From positions 1 to 5,262 of the forward strand of contig JAQBPL010000239.1 in the NCBI GenBank assembly GCA_028287545.1: DNA of 5,262 nt, given 5' to 3'. The position numbers were made by a program, and so were the translations under genes. Shown here piece after piece: positions 1 to 5,262 of this stretch. Source of the stretch: Vulcanimicrobiota bacterium. Its GTDB lineage: Bacteria; Eremiobacterota; Eremiobacteria; Baltobacterales; Baltobacteraceae. Position 1 is the first letter of the stretch. Every line of letters begins with the position of its first letter. The notes beneath the pieces are model-generated. The model was not told the origin of the DNA. It made no database searches and saw nothing but the letters and a program-made list of their open reading frames with translations.

Positions 1-1
1 C

Positions 2-151
2 GGCGGCTCGATCGCCGCGTTAGCTGCGCTCGTCAACGCACAGGCGCAGTCGCTCGCCTTTGACGACGTGATGGTCGGCTTTGCCGCACTCGTGCTGCTG
101 GCCATCCCGATCGTGTTCCTCGCCGACTTCCGCCCGGGACCGAGCCGGTAA
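2..151 (+). CDS. C-terminal end of a probable MFS (DHA2-type) drug-efflux transporter, 5' partial
   Basis: The frame is open from the window edge to TAA at 149-151 and gives 49 residues. It ends in a hydrophobic span (VGFAALVLLAIPIVFLAD), readable as the last transmembrane helix, followed by a short basic tail. Just before the helix is the stretch QAQSLAFDDV, which resembles the Q-A-x-x-L-A-[YF]-x-D-V that precedes the last helix of EmrB/QacA-like 14-helix major facilitator proteins. Members of that family export drugs or other small molecules across the inner membrane using the proton gradient. The substrate cannot be inferred from this tail. The stop lies 2 nt before the GTG start of the universal stress protein, so the two genes are probably in one transcript. 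The frame and membrane character are clear; the DHA2 assignment rests on one short motif. Confidence 0.68.
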   Translation, partial: GGSIAALAALVNAQAQSLAFDDVMVGFAALVLLAIPIVFLADFRPGPSR

Positions 152-153
152 CC

Positions 154-1005
154 GTGTTCTTCGGGAAAATCCTCATCGCGGTAGACGACTCGGTGCCCTC
201 GCAGTATGCGATCGACGTTGGTTTGCGGGTGGCGCGCGAAGACGGCAGCTCCGTCATATTCGGCGTCGCCCTCGATCCGTCGTTACTCGGGCGCGATTAC
301 GCGTTTGCGTCGATCTGCGAACTGGCCGAGCAGATTGCTGCCGATTTGGTGGCTCGGGCGACCAAACGCGCGAACGATCTCGGAGTCTCGGCGTCCTCCA
401 AGATGTTGTTCCGCGATGCCACGCAAGGGATCATCGACCTCGCCAAAACCGAAAAGGTCGGATTGATCACCATGGGGACGCATGCGCGAGGGGGCATCAT
501 GCGCGCCCTGAATCGCAGCATCGCGGAAGAGGTGCTCCGGCGAACCACGACGCCGCTTTGCGTCGTCCGTCGCCCGGCGACCGGCCAGATCCACCATCGG
601 GTTCTCGTCCCGGTCGTCGACGACGACCTCTCCGGCATGGCCGTTCGATACGCGACGGAGTTCGCGCATGCGTTCGGATCCCGCTTGCTGTTCTGCACGA
701 TTGAAGACGGACGCTCGGCGACCGAGGGCGCAACCTTCTTGGAGGGCGCGAAGCAACAGGCAGCCCGGTCCGGCGTGCAGTCCGACAGCGTGATATTACC
801 GCGCGAGAACCGCATTGCGGCGTGCATCCTCAAGCAGGTTCGTGCGGAGCAGTGCGATGCGATCATCATGGCAAGCCACGGGCGCGACGGACTGCTGCGC
901 CTGATGGAGGGAAGCGTTGCGGAGACCGTCATACGCTCCAGTGAGACGCCGGTGATCGTCCTCCGCGCGGAAGCGCAGGCAACGGGAGCGCGTCTGACCG
1001 CGTAA
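154..1005 (+). CDS. Tandem-domain universal stress protein (UspA family)
   Basis: This is a cytoplasmic protein of 283 aa with two Usp domains in tandem (about residues 3-139 and 148-271), a common double-Usp length. Each begins with the family's first beta strand and acidic residue (ILIAVDDS, D11; VLVPVVDDD, D156) and ends with the nucleotide-loop helix and the TP-[LV]-x-V-[LV]-R strand. The Usp ATP motif is G-2x-G-9x-G-[ST]. In domain 1 it reads G108-T-H-A111 ... R121-S122, with two glycines replaced. In domain 2 it reads A240-S-H-G243 ... G253-S254, nearly intact. Only the second domain therefore looks able to bind nucleotide, which is inference. Family members help survival under starvation, oxidative or other stress by poorly defined means. 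GTG 154 is the only plausible start: the frame is closed by TGA at 61-63 with no ATG, GTG or TTG in between. There is no clear Shine-Dalgarno, which fits translational coupling to the transporter that ends 2 nt upstream. Confidence 0.95.
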   Translation: MFFGKILIAVDDSVPSQYAIDVGLRVAREDGSSVIFGVALDPSLLGRDYAFASICELAEQIAADLVARATKRANDLGVSASSKMLFRDATQGIIDLAKTEKVGLITMGTHARGGIMRALNRSIAEEVLRRTTTPLCVVRRPATGQIHHRVLVPVVDDDLSGMAVRYATEFAHAFGSRLLFCTIEDGRSATEGATFLEGAKQQAARSGVQSDSVILPRENRIAACILKQVRAEQCDAIIMASHGRDGLLRLMEGSVAETVIRSSETPVIVLRAEAQATGARLTA

Positions 1006-1042
1006 AAAAAACGCGCCCCCGATACCGGGGACGCGCGGTTTT
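1004..1042. terminator. Probable bidirectional rho-independent terminator between convergent genes
   Basis: The left arm 1012-1021 (CGCGCCCCCG) pairs with 1026-1035 (CGGGGACGCG) around loop ATAC, with one C.A mismatch. An alternative pairing moves the outer five pairs to 1033-1037 and leaves a 2-nt bulge. On the + strand TTTT follows at 1039-1042. On the - strand the eight A residues at 1004-1011 read as eight T residues straight after the hairpin. It should therefore stop the lipoprotein operon strongly and the stress-protein transcript more weakly. The hairpin begins about 20 nt after the TAG of the 554-aa lipoprotein. The stress protein's TAA stop is itself made from the start of the A run. 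Confidence 0.8.
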
Positions 1043-1057
1043 CACAGACTCCGCTGG

Positions 1058-2722
1058 CTAGGGGATCCAGGCCATCGCGCCTGCCATGTTGACGCTGTTG
1101 GCGATGGAGAGCGAGTTGGGGAGCGCGCTCGCCGCGTATTGTTCGACCCTGCCGGTGGCTCCGAGCGACGCCCAGAGGTTGCCGCCGGGATCCATCATCA
1201 GGGCGAACACGCCGTTCTGGCTGAACGCCGATTCGTTCAGCGTCTTCGTCACCGCCGTTGTTGCACCGGCGGCGAAGTACACGATGTGTTTGTTGGTCTG
1301 ATCGACGGCGTACAGGCCGCCGGCCGCGTCCATGACCAGTGCATTCGGCAACGCGAGCGACGGGTCGGACAGAGTGCCCGACGGCGTCTGCGAGTTCGGC
1401 GGATATTTGACGATCGTTTTCGTCCCGGCCATGTCGGATTCGTAGATGTTGCCGGCGGCGTCGACGGCGATTCCGCCCGGCGTGGCCGTCGTATTCGCGA
1501 TCGTGTACGTCGGTGTCTTCGCTCCCGGTGCGAACTCGAGGATGGCCGGGGGATAGTACGGCTGACGGAAGCCGCCGCTCGCGCTTTCGGAAATCCACAG
1601 GTTTCCTTGCGGGTCGATGGTGAGACCGCCCATGCGGTGCACGCCCGACGCCGACCCGAGTGCGTACGACGCCGAAGTGCGGCCGGGCGGAAAGACGACG
1701 ACGGTGTTGGCCTGCGACAGCCCCAAGCTGGTAAAGATGTCGATGTAGAGGTTGCCCTTCGCGTCGGAGGTCGCGCCGCTGGAGATCGTAAGCGGGCAGC
1801 CGCCCATGCAGGCGCTGAATTGCGCGAGCAGCCGGCTCGACTCGAGGCTGTATTCGTAGACGAAGGGCCCGGATGCGATCGCGATCGCGGGAGTGAACGT
1901 GTACGCGGTCGTGTTGGTCATCGGCGACGAGGTCGTGCCGTCGGACAGCGGTATGCCTTGCACCGTCGCGCTCACGCTGACCGTCTGGCCGCCGGCGCTG
2001 CCGTCGACGGGCGTCAGGAGGAACGCCGCGGGATCCGTCCCCGGCGCCGGTGCGATCGACGCATAGGCCGCGCCGGTGGTGACGGTGACGTTGCCGACCG
2101 TGGGTGCTCCGGGGCCGATGATGACGTTGCCGTCGGCGTCGAGCGCCTCGACCTCGACGGGTTGTGGGATGAGCCCCGGCGCGTGGTACGGCGGCGTCTT
2201 CGTGTCGATGACGGCTTTTGCGCCGGGAACGACGATGACCGACGCCGGTACGGCGGCAAGCGTGACGTTGATCGGCGCCGCAACCCCCGCGGTGACCGTC
2301 GCGGTGACGACATTGCGGGAGAGCACGTTGCCGGCTCCGTCGGTCAACGTCAACGCCACCGTATCGTCCCCGGTCGGCGCGGCGATCGAAAACGTGCACG
2401 TGACGCTGCCGGCCTGCGTTGCGCAGCCCGGAGACGATGCGGTGAGCCCGTACGACGTCGCCGCACCACCGTTCACGGCGACTTGAAGAACTGCGCTCGC
2501 GGGGGAGACATAGCGCGGCATGCGCCGTGTGCTCGCCGTCGAGCTCGTTGTCGTACCGGCCGCTTGCGGCACCACGATCGTCAGCGTGGCGCGTGCGTTG
2601 CTCGCCGGCGCAGCAGTGCTTCCGGCGACCGGTGCGAGGGGCGCGACGGAGGGGCTCCCGCCGCCGGAACATGCGGCAAGCGACGCGAGCGCGACGACGG
2701 CCGTGATTCGAAGCGTATCCAT
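1058..2722 (-). CDS. Exported lipoprotein with Ig-like N-terminal modules and a C-terminal NHL-type beta-propeller
   Basis: This is a 554-aa protein. Residues 1-18 form a lipoprotein signal (hydrophobic core, lipobox L15-A-A-C18) followed by SGGG and a low-complexity Ala/Thr/Ser linker. Residues about 66-160 carry a module starting RYVSP (70-74) with a cysteine pair C100/C109. A beta domain with ALDADGN follows (about 161-280). From about 289 there are propeller repeats: D-x-x-G-[NG]-[LI]-[WY] at 320, 370, 421, 465 and 511, alternating with VFPPG-like strands at 341, 394, 437, 480 and 526. This suggests about six blades. Such NHL/SMP-30-like propellers bind ligands or proteins outside the cytoplasm; no catalytic set is evident. 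It is the last gene of the three-gene run. ATG 2722 is chosen because AGGGAG lies 6 nt upstream; the ATG two codons earlier abuts that SD. The open frame extends to 2938, but the extension is Arg/Ser-rich shadow sequence over the neighbouring gene. The function is unknown. Confidence 0.9.
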   Translation of the reverse strand: MDTLRITAVVALASLAACSGGGSPSVAPLAPVAGSTAAPASNARATLTIVVPQAAGTTTSSTASTRRMPRYVSPASAVLQVAVNGGAATSYGLTASSPGCATQAGSVTCTFSIAAPTGDDTVALTLTDGAGNVLSRNVVTATVTAGVAAPINVTLAAVPASVIVVPGAKAVIDTKTPPYHAPGLIPQPVEVEALDADGNVIIGPGAPTVGNVTVTTGAAYASIAPAPGTDPAAFLLTPVDGSAGGQTVSVSATVQGIPLSDGTTSSPMTNTTAYTFTPAIAIASGPFVYEYSLESSRLLAQFSACMGGCPLTISSGATSDAKGNLYIDIFTSLGLSQANTVVVFPPGRTSASYALGSASGVHRMGGLTIDPQGNLWISESASGGFRQPYYPPAILEFAPGAKTPTYTIANTTATPGGIAVDAAGNIYESDMAGTKTIVKYPPNSQTPSGTLSDPSLALPNALVMDAAGGLYAVDQTNKHIVYFAAGATTAVTKTLNESAFSQNGVFALMMDPGGNLWASLGATGRVEQYAASALPNSLSIANSVNMAGAMAWIP

Positions 2723-2728
2723 TCCCAT

Positions 2729-2734
2729 CTCCCT
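2729..2734 (-). promoter_or_regulatory. Ribosome binding site that sets the start of the 554-aa lipoprotein
   Basis: AGGGAG on the - strand is followed by a 6-nt spacer and ATG at 2722-2720. It overlaps the TAG stop (2735-2733) of the preceding small lipoprotein, so ribosomes finishing that gene sit on this site. The in-frame ATG at 2728-2726 has no spacer and is disfavoured. Confidence 0.7.
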
Positions 2735-3179
2735 ACTGCACCGTGAGCGCGAGCGTCGAAACCGTGACCGGGACCGTGACGGCGCCGCCCGCCGTGTCGC
2801 GGACCGTGATCGAACAGGCGCCGGGACCGACCGGCGTGACCGTGTACGAGGCGGTGCCGGACGTCGCGTTCGCGTGCACCGTTGCGATCGCTCCGGTGAG
2901 CGGCGCGCACGTGTCGGACTCGCTGAAGGCGCCGGCATAGCCGGTCTCCGTGACGGTGAGCGTCACCGGCTGGTTCGACGCGAACGGGATCGTCGTCGCC
3001 GATGCCTGCGGCAAAACGGGAACCGGCGTCGCCGTCGGCACCGGCGTCGGCGCGGCGGTGGCTGTCGGGGTCGCCGTCGCGACGACCGGGGGCGCGGAGC
3101 TTCCTCCGCCTCCGCCGCCGCTGCACGCGGCGCACGTAACGGCGCACGCGAGCGCCGCGAAGCGAACGAGGTGTTTCAC
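2733..3179 (-). CDS. Small exported lipoprotein with one cysteine-pair beta domain
   Basis: This is a 148-aa protein. The signal peptide has K2/R6, a hydrophobic core and a probable lipidated C19 followed by SGGGGGG. The cleavage box is C16-A-A-C19; Cys at -3 is unusual. C12 also has an acceptable box but too short a signal. Residues about 29-56 are an Ala/Thr/Pro/Val linker (PTPVPTATPVPV) like a cell-envelope spacer. The rest, about 60-148, is a single predicted beta-rich domain with two cysteines, C91 (SDTC) and C122 (GPGACSITVRD), that probably form a disulfide. It ends in alternating hydrophobic strands of Ig-like character. There is no propeller. GTG 3179 overlaps the stop of the 688-aa gene as GTGA, with AAGGTGA 7 nt upstream, so translation is coupled. 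I do not recognise a named family. The middle position between two propeller lipoproteins suggests a shared envelope role, which is inference. Confidence 0.85.
   Translation of the reverse strand: MKHLVRFAALACAVTCAACSGGGGGGSSAPPVVATATPTATAAPTPVPTATPVPVLPQASATTIPFASNQPVTLTVTETGYAGAFSESDTCAPLTGAIATVHANATSGTASYTVTPVGPGACSITVRDTAGGAVTVPVTVSTLALTVQ
3106..3121. repeat. Copy 1 of a 16-nt GC-rich direct repeat encoding the post-lipobox glycine run
   Basis: CCGCCTCCGCCGCCGC is identical to 5166-5181. On the - strand it encodes the glycine tract just after the lipidated cysteine of the 148-aa protein. Identity is over a simple triplet pattern, so convergent codon use explains it as well as common descent does. 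Confidence 0.6.
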
Positions 3180-5242
3180 TTGAACGTCACCTTTCCGATT
3201 TGTCCGAACGCGGATTCGAGCATCCAGAGCGTGCGATCACCGCGATCGACGAGGCCCGTCACGACTGCGAAATTGGGCAGGAGCGTCTGGTACTCGTAGA
3301 TAGCATGCGTTGTCGTGTTGACGACGCCGATGGCGGCGTAGCTGGAGTAGCCGATCCCGCCGGAGGGCCGTTGCGCGAACCAGAGATTGTGATCCGAGCC
3401 GACGATCAGCGCCTCGAACTCGCCGGAGATCGCTCCCTGCTGATATTTCGCGACGGCGTTGGTCGACGGATCGACGGTGCCGAGCAGCGAGCTTCCCAGA
3501 CCCGGATTGCTCGCGGCGAACCATATCTTGCCGTCCGGTCCGGCGACGACGCTCTCCGGAACCAGGTTCGGCGAGCTCGGGTCGGCGATCGGGATGCTGG
3601 TGTAGTTGCCCGTCGTATCGACGCGTCCGATCGCGGCGTTCTTTCCGTCGGCGAACCACAGCGCACCGTCGGGACCCAGCGCCATCGATTCGGCCGTGAC
3701 GACCGGTGAAGCGCCGTTTGGTGCCGGGAACTCCGCAATGGTTCCGTTGGCGGTCGCGATCGTGCCGAAGGCGCTCGGGCGGCCGATGGTCTGCGGTGGA
3801 GTGTTCGTCTCCTCGTCGTAGAACCACATCGTTCCGGGCGCACCGGCGACGATGGCGTTAATGCGCGCGTTGGAGGCGAGCCCGGTCGTGTACGTCGTTT
3901 TGGTGTGGGCCACCGGATCGAAGGAGCCGATCTTCGCGCCGTCCGCGTACCACAAGATTCCGTTCGCATCGAAGGCGAGCGCGGTCGGGCCTTGCAGGCT
4001 CGTATCGACCGTGTACGAGGCATACGTACTGCTGCTCGGATCGAAGGACGTGAGCGCACCCCTGCCGTCCGTCGTCCAGAGCAGACCGCCCGGACCTTGG
4101 GCGAAGCCCATCGGCTGGAGCAGCTGGTGCGAGGTGCCGTACCCGGCATAGAGTCCCGGGTGCGGCAGAATCGTGACGGGCACGGAGGAGGTGAACGTGC
4201 CGTTGCTCACGTTCAGCGTCGTGACGTCGAAGGTCGCGCTCGGCACGACCGTGACGACGGCGCTTCCCGACTGGAGCGGGCCGGCGGTCACGGCAACGCT
4301 GCCGTCCGCTGGGGTCGCGAGTGCCGCGGTGAAGCTGCCCGTGAAGCCGGCTTGCGTGGCCGTCGTCGCGCCGCCGCCGGTCTGGTCGTCGTAGACGGTC
4401 AGTGCGGCGGGTGAGAAGCGCAGCGGCGAGGCAGTGAGCGTCACCGGCGAGACGCCGGTCGCCGTCGCCTGCACGACGCCTTGCACGAGCGATTTGCTGC
4501 CGTCGAACGTGACGGTGACGATCGTCCCCGGCTGCGTGATGCTCGCGGTGGAGAGCGAGAGCGCGTGGGTCGGGTCGTTCAGGATCTGCAGCGAGACCGC
4601 GGTCTGGTACGGATCGGCTCCGACGATCGTCGTGCCTGACGCGTCGACCGCGTTGAGCGTCACCGGATAGCGATGAATCTGCCCGTCGTCGACGAGCGGC
4701 AGAAACGACGGCGAGAACCCGATTTGTGCGGGGACACCGCCGAGCGAGAGCGCGACCGGCGCGCCGGCCGTCGCCGTGACGGTCTCGGCGACGGTGGTCG
4801 TCGCAAGCGCCGTGCCGCTCGCATCCGCGGATGCGTACGTCGAGATCGCGAAGACGTCGATGCCGGTCGCGGCGTTCGCGGCGACGGTGCAGACCAGGTT
4901 CCCGGACGTATCGGCCGCGCAGCCCGCCGCACCGCTCGCCAGTTTCGCGATCGTCGGTGCGATCGTGCTCGACCCACCGTTGACGCTTTGCACGGCGATA
5001 CGGATCGAGCCGGTGTTCGGCGAGACGTAGGCCGGGCGGCGCTGTGTCGACGAGGTAGTCTTCGCCGGGATGGTGATGCGGAACGACTGCACGACCTGCG
5101 GCGCGGGCGACGCGGTCGTGGCCGGCGTCGGCGTCGCAATCGGCGTGACGGGGACGGCGCTGCCGCCGCCTCCGCCGCCGCAGGCATCGAGCGCGGCTAC
5201 CGCGAGTACCGCCGCGACGGCGGGAAGAGAACGTGAGATCAT
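3176..5242 (-). CDS. Exported lipoprotein with Ig-like modules and a seven-unit Vgb-like beta-propeller
   Basis: This is a 688-aa protein. The signal peptide has R4 and a hydrophobic core, ending at L18-D-A-C21 with GGGGGG next; Asp at -2 is atypical for a lipobox. An Ala/Thr/Pro linker (about 31-50) is followed by a module with AYVSP (71-75) and cysteine pair C108/C118, then two beta domains (about 173-275 and 276-360). The C-terminal part has seven repeats of G-x-[DG]-G-x-[LIM]-W-[FTYM] type, with Trp at 389, 431, 473, 529, 574, 621 and 673. That matches the seven-bladed fold of virginiamycin B lyase (Vgb, streptogramin lyase family). From memory of Vgb, the catalytic PH[AG] and WFTE positions in blade 6 correspond to FEA and WFAQ here, so lyase activity looks unlikely. 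A binding or structural role at the cell surface is more plausible. ATG 5242 is supported by AAGGCGGTGA, 7 nt upstream. The gene heads the visible operon. Confidence 0.9.
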   Translation of the reverse strand: MISRSLPAVAAVLAVAALDACGGGGGGSAVPVTPIATPTPATTASPAPQVVQSFRITIPAKTTSSTQRRPAYVSPNTGSIRIAVQSVNGGSSTIAPTIAKLASGAAGCAADTSGNLVCTVAANAATGIDVFAISTYASADASGTALATTTVAETVTATAGAPVALSLGGVPAQIGFSPSFLPLVDDGQIHRYPVTLNAVDASGTTIVGADPYQTAVSLQILNDPTHALSLSTASITQPGTIVTVTFDGSKSLVQGVVQATATGVSPVTLTASPLRFSPAALTVYDDQTGGGATTATQAGFTGSFTAALATPADGSVAVTAGPLQSGSAVVTVVPSATFDVTTLNVSNGTFTSSVPVTILPHPGLYAGYGTSHQLLQPMGFAQGPGGLLWTTDGRGALTSFDPSSSTYASYTVDTSLQGPTALAFDANGILWYADGAKIGSFDPVAHTKTTYTTGLASNARINAIVAGAPGTMWFYDEETNTPPQTIGRPSAFGTIATANGTIAEFPAPNGASPVVTAESMALGPDGALWFADGKNAAIGRVDTTGNYTSIPIADPSSPNLVPESVVAGPDGKIWFAASNPGLGSSLLGTVDPSTNAVAKYQQGAISGEFEALIVGSDHNLWFAQRPSGGIGYSSYAAIGVVNTTTHAIYEYQTLLPNFAVVTGLVDRGDRTLWMLESAFGQIGKVTFK
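3187..3193 (-). promoter_or_regulatory. Ribosome binding site of the 148-aa lipoprotein, inside the preceding gene
   Basis: AAGGTGA lies 7 nt before the GTG start at 3179, within the last codons of the 688-aa gene. Together with the GTGA stop/start overlap at 3179-3176, it supports the non-ATG start and coupled translation. Confidence 0.6.
5166..5181. repeat. Copy 2 of the 16-nt glycine-run repeat
   Basis: Same 16 bases as 3106-3121, at the equivalent position of the 688-aa lipoprotein, directly after C21. The tract is GGC/GGA glycine codons. Confidence 0.6.
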
Positions 5243-5249
5243 TGCTGGG

Positions 5250-5259
5250 TCACCGCCTT
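5250..5259 (-). promoter_or_regulatory. Strong ribosome binding site of the 688-aa lipoprotein
   Basis: AAGGCGGTGA matches the extended anti-Shine-Dalgarno complement AAGGAGGTGA at 9 of 10 positions and ends 7 nt before ATG 5242-5240. The reading frame through it is open to the window edge and ends in TGA overlapping the ATG (ATGA, 5242-5239). An upstream gene ending in ...VKAVTQQ may therefore be coupled to this one, though only seven codons are visible. No promoter can be seen inside the window. Confidence 0.7.
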
Positions 5260-5262
5260 GAC

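Noticed and set aside
297..2672. 791-codon open frame on the - strand, crossing the stress-protein gene antisense, the terminator and most of the 554-aa gene
   Set aside because: Its translation is Arg/His-rich and low in structure, typical of an out-of-frame reading of high-GC DNA, with no recognisable domain. It runs through two well-supported genes and a terminator.
1139..2746. 535-codon open frame on the + strand opposite the 554-aa lipoprotein
   Set aside because: Arg/Gly/Asp-rich antisense shadow with no domain or credible start. The - strand frame has a signal peptide, a lipobox and ordered propeller repeats.
2729..2938. N-terminal extension of the 554-aa lipoprotein to an upstream ATG at 2938
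   Set aside because: The extra 72 residues are Arg/Ser/Pro-rich, lie wholly inside the preceding gene and would bury the signal peptide.
3013..3080. CRISPR-like or tandem-repeat array
   Set aside because: The short repeated units are in-frame codons of a Thr/Pro/Val linker. There are no unique spacers or conserved repeat of CRISPR length.
2581..3147. 188-codon - strand frame over the small lipoprotein
   Set aside because: Arg/His-rich shadow; the 148-aa frame has the lipoprotein signal, an SD, a GTGA overlap and a cysteine-pair domain.
3176..4135. Virginiamycin B lyase (antibiotic resistance) as the function of the 688-aa protein
   Set aside because: The fold signature fits, but the catalytic His and Glu segments appear replaced and the protein is a long, lipid-anchored modular protein, unlike the roughly 300-aa cytoplasmic Vgb.

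Overview
This window looks like ordinary chromosomal DNA from a high-GC bacterium. It holds a + strand block, which is the tail of a probable efflux transporter followed by a tandem universal stress protein. Converging on it is a - strand block of three tightly packed genes for predicted exported lipoproteins. The shared features of these lipoproteins (YVSP-plus-cysteine-pair module, Ala/Thr/Pro linker after the lipid-anchor Cys, NHL or Vgb-type propeller) resemble the expanded lipoprotein families of Ca. Eremiobacterota/Vulcanimicrobiota (WPS-2). That assignment is inference from memory of the protein style. No rRNA or marker gene is present to confirm it.

Layout: 2-151 (+) is the C-terminal end of a probable DHA2-type MFS transporter. 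154-1005 (+) is a two-domain universal stress protein starting with GTG only 2 nt after the transporter stop, so the two are probably co-translated. 1006-1057 is the convergent intergenic gap, containing one hairpin flanked by T runs on both strands, a probable bidirectional terminator. On the - strand, in transcription order: 5242-3176 (688 aa, seven-unit Vgb-like propeller lipoprotein), 3179-2733 (148 aa, small cysteine-pair lipoprotein) and 2722-1058 (554 aa, NHL-type propeller lipoprotein). The first two overlap by 4 nt (GTGA). The second and third are 10 nt apart, with the Shine-Dalgarno of the third overlapping the stop of the second. The first gene may itself overlap the end of an upstream gene lying outside the window.

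The three lipoproteins are best read as one operon for envelope-anchored extracytoplasmic proteins that bind or display something. The two large ones share the same modular N-terminus, and the small one has a lipoprotein signal, linker and a single beta domain without a propeller. No substrate can be named: the propellers carry the repeat signature of streptogramin lyase/NHL proteins, but no convincing catalytic residues. I see no tRNA, rRNA, CRISPR, insertion sequence, phage or toxin/defence genes. Apart from the 52-nt convergent gap there is no non-coding stretch of note, and none longer than 300 bases.
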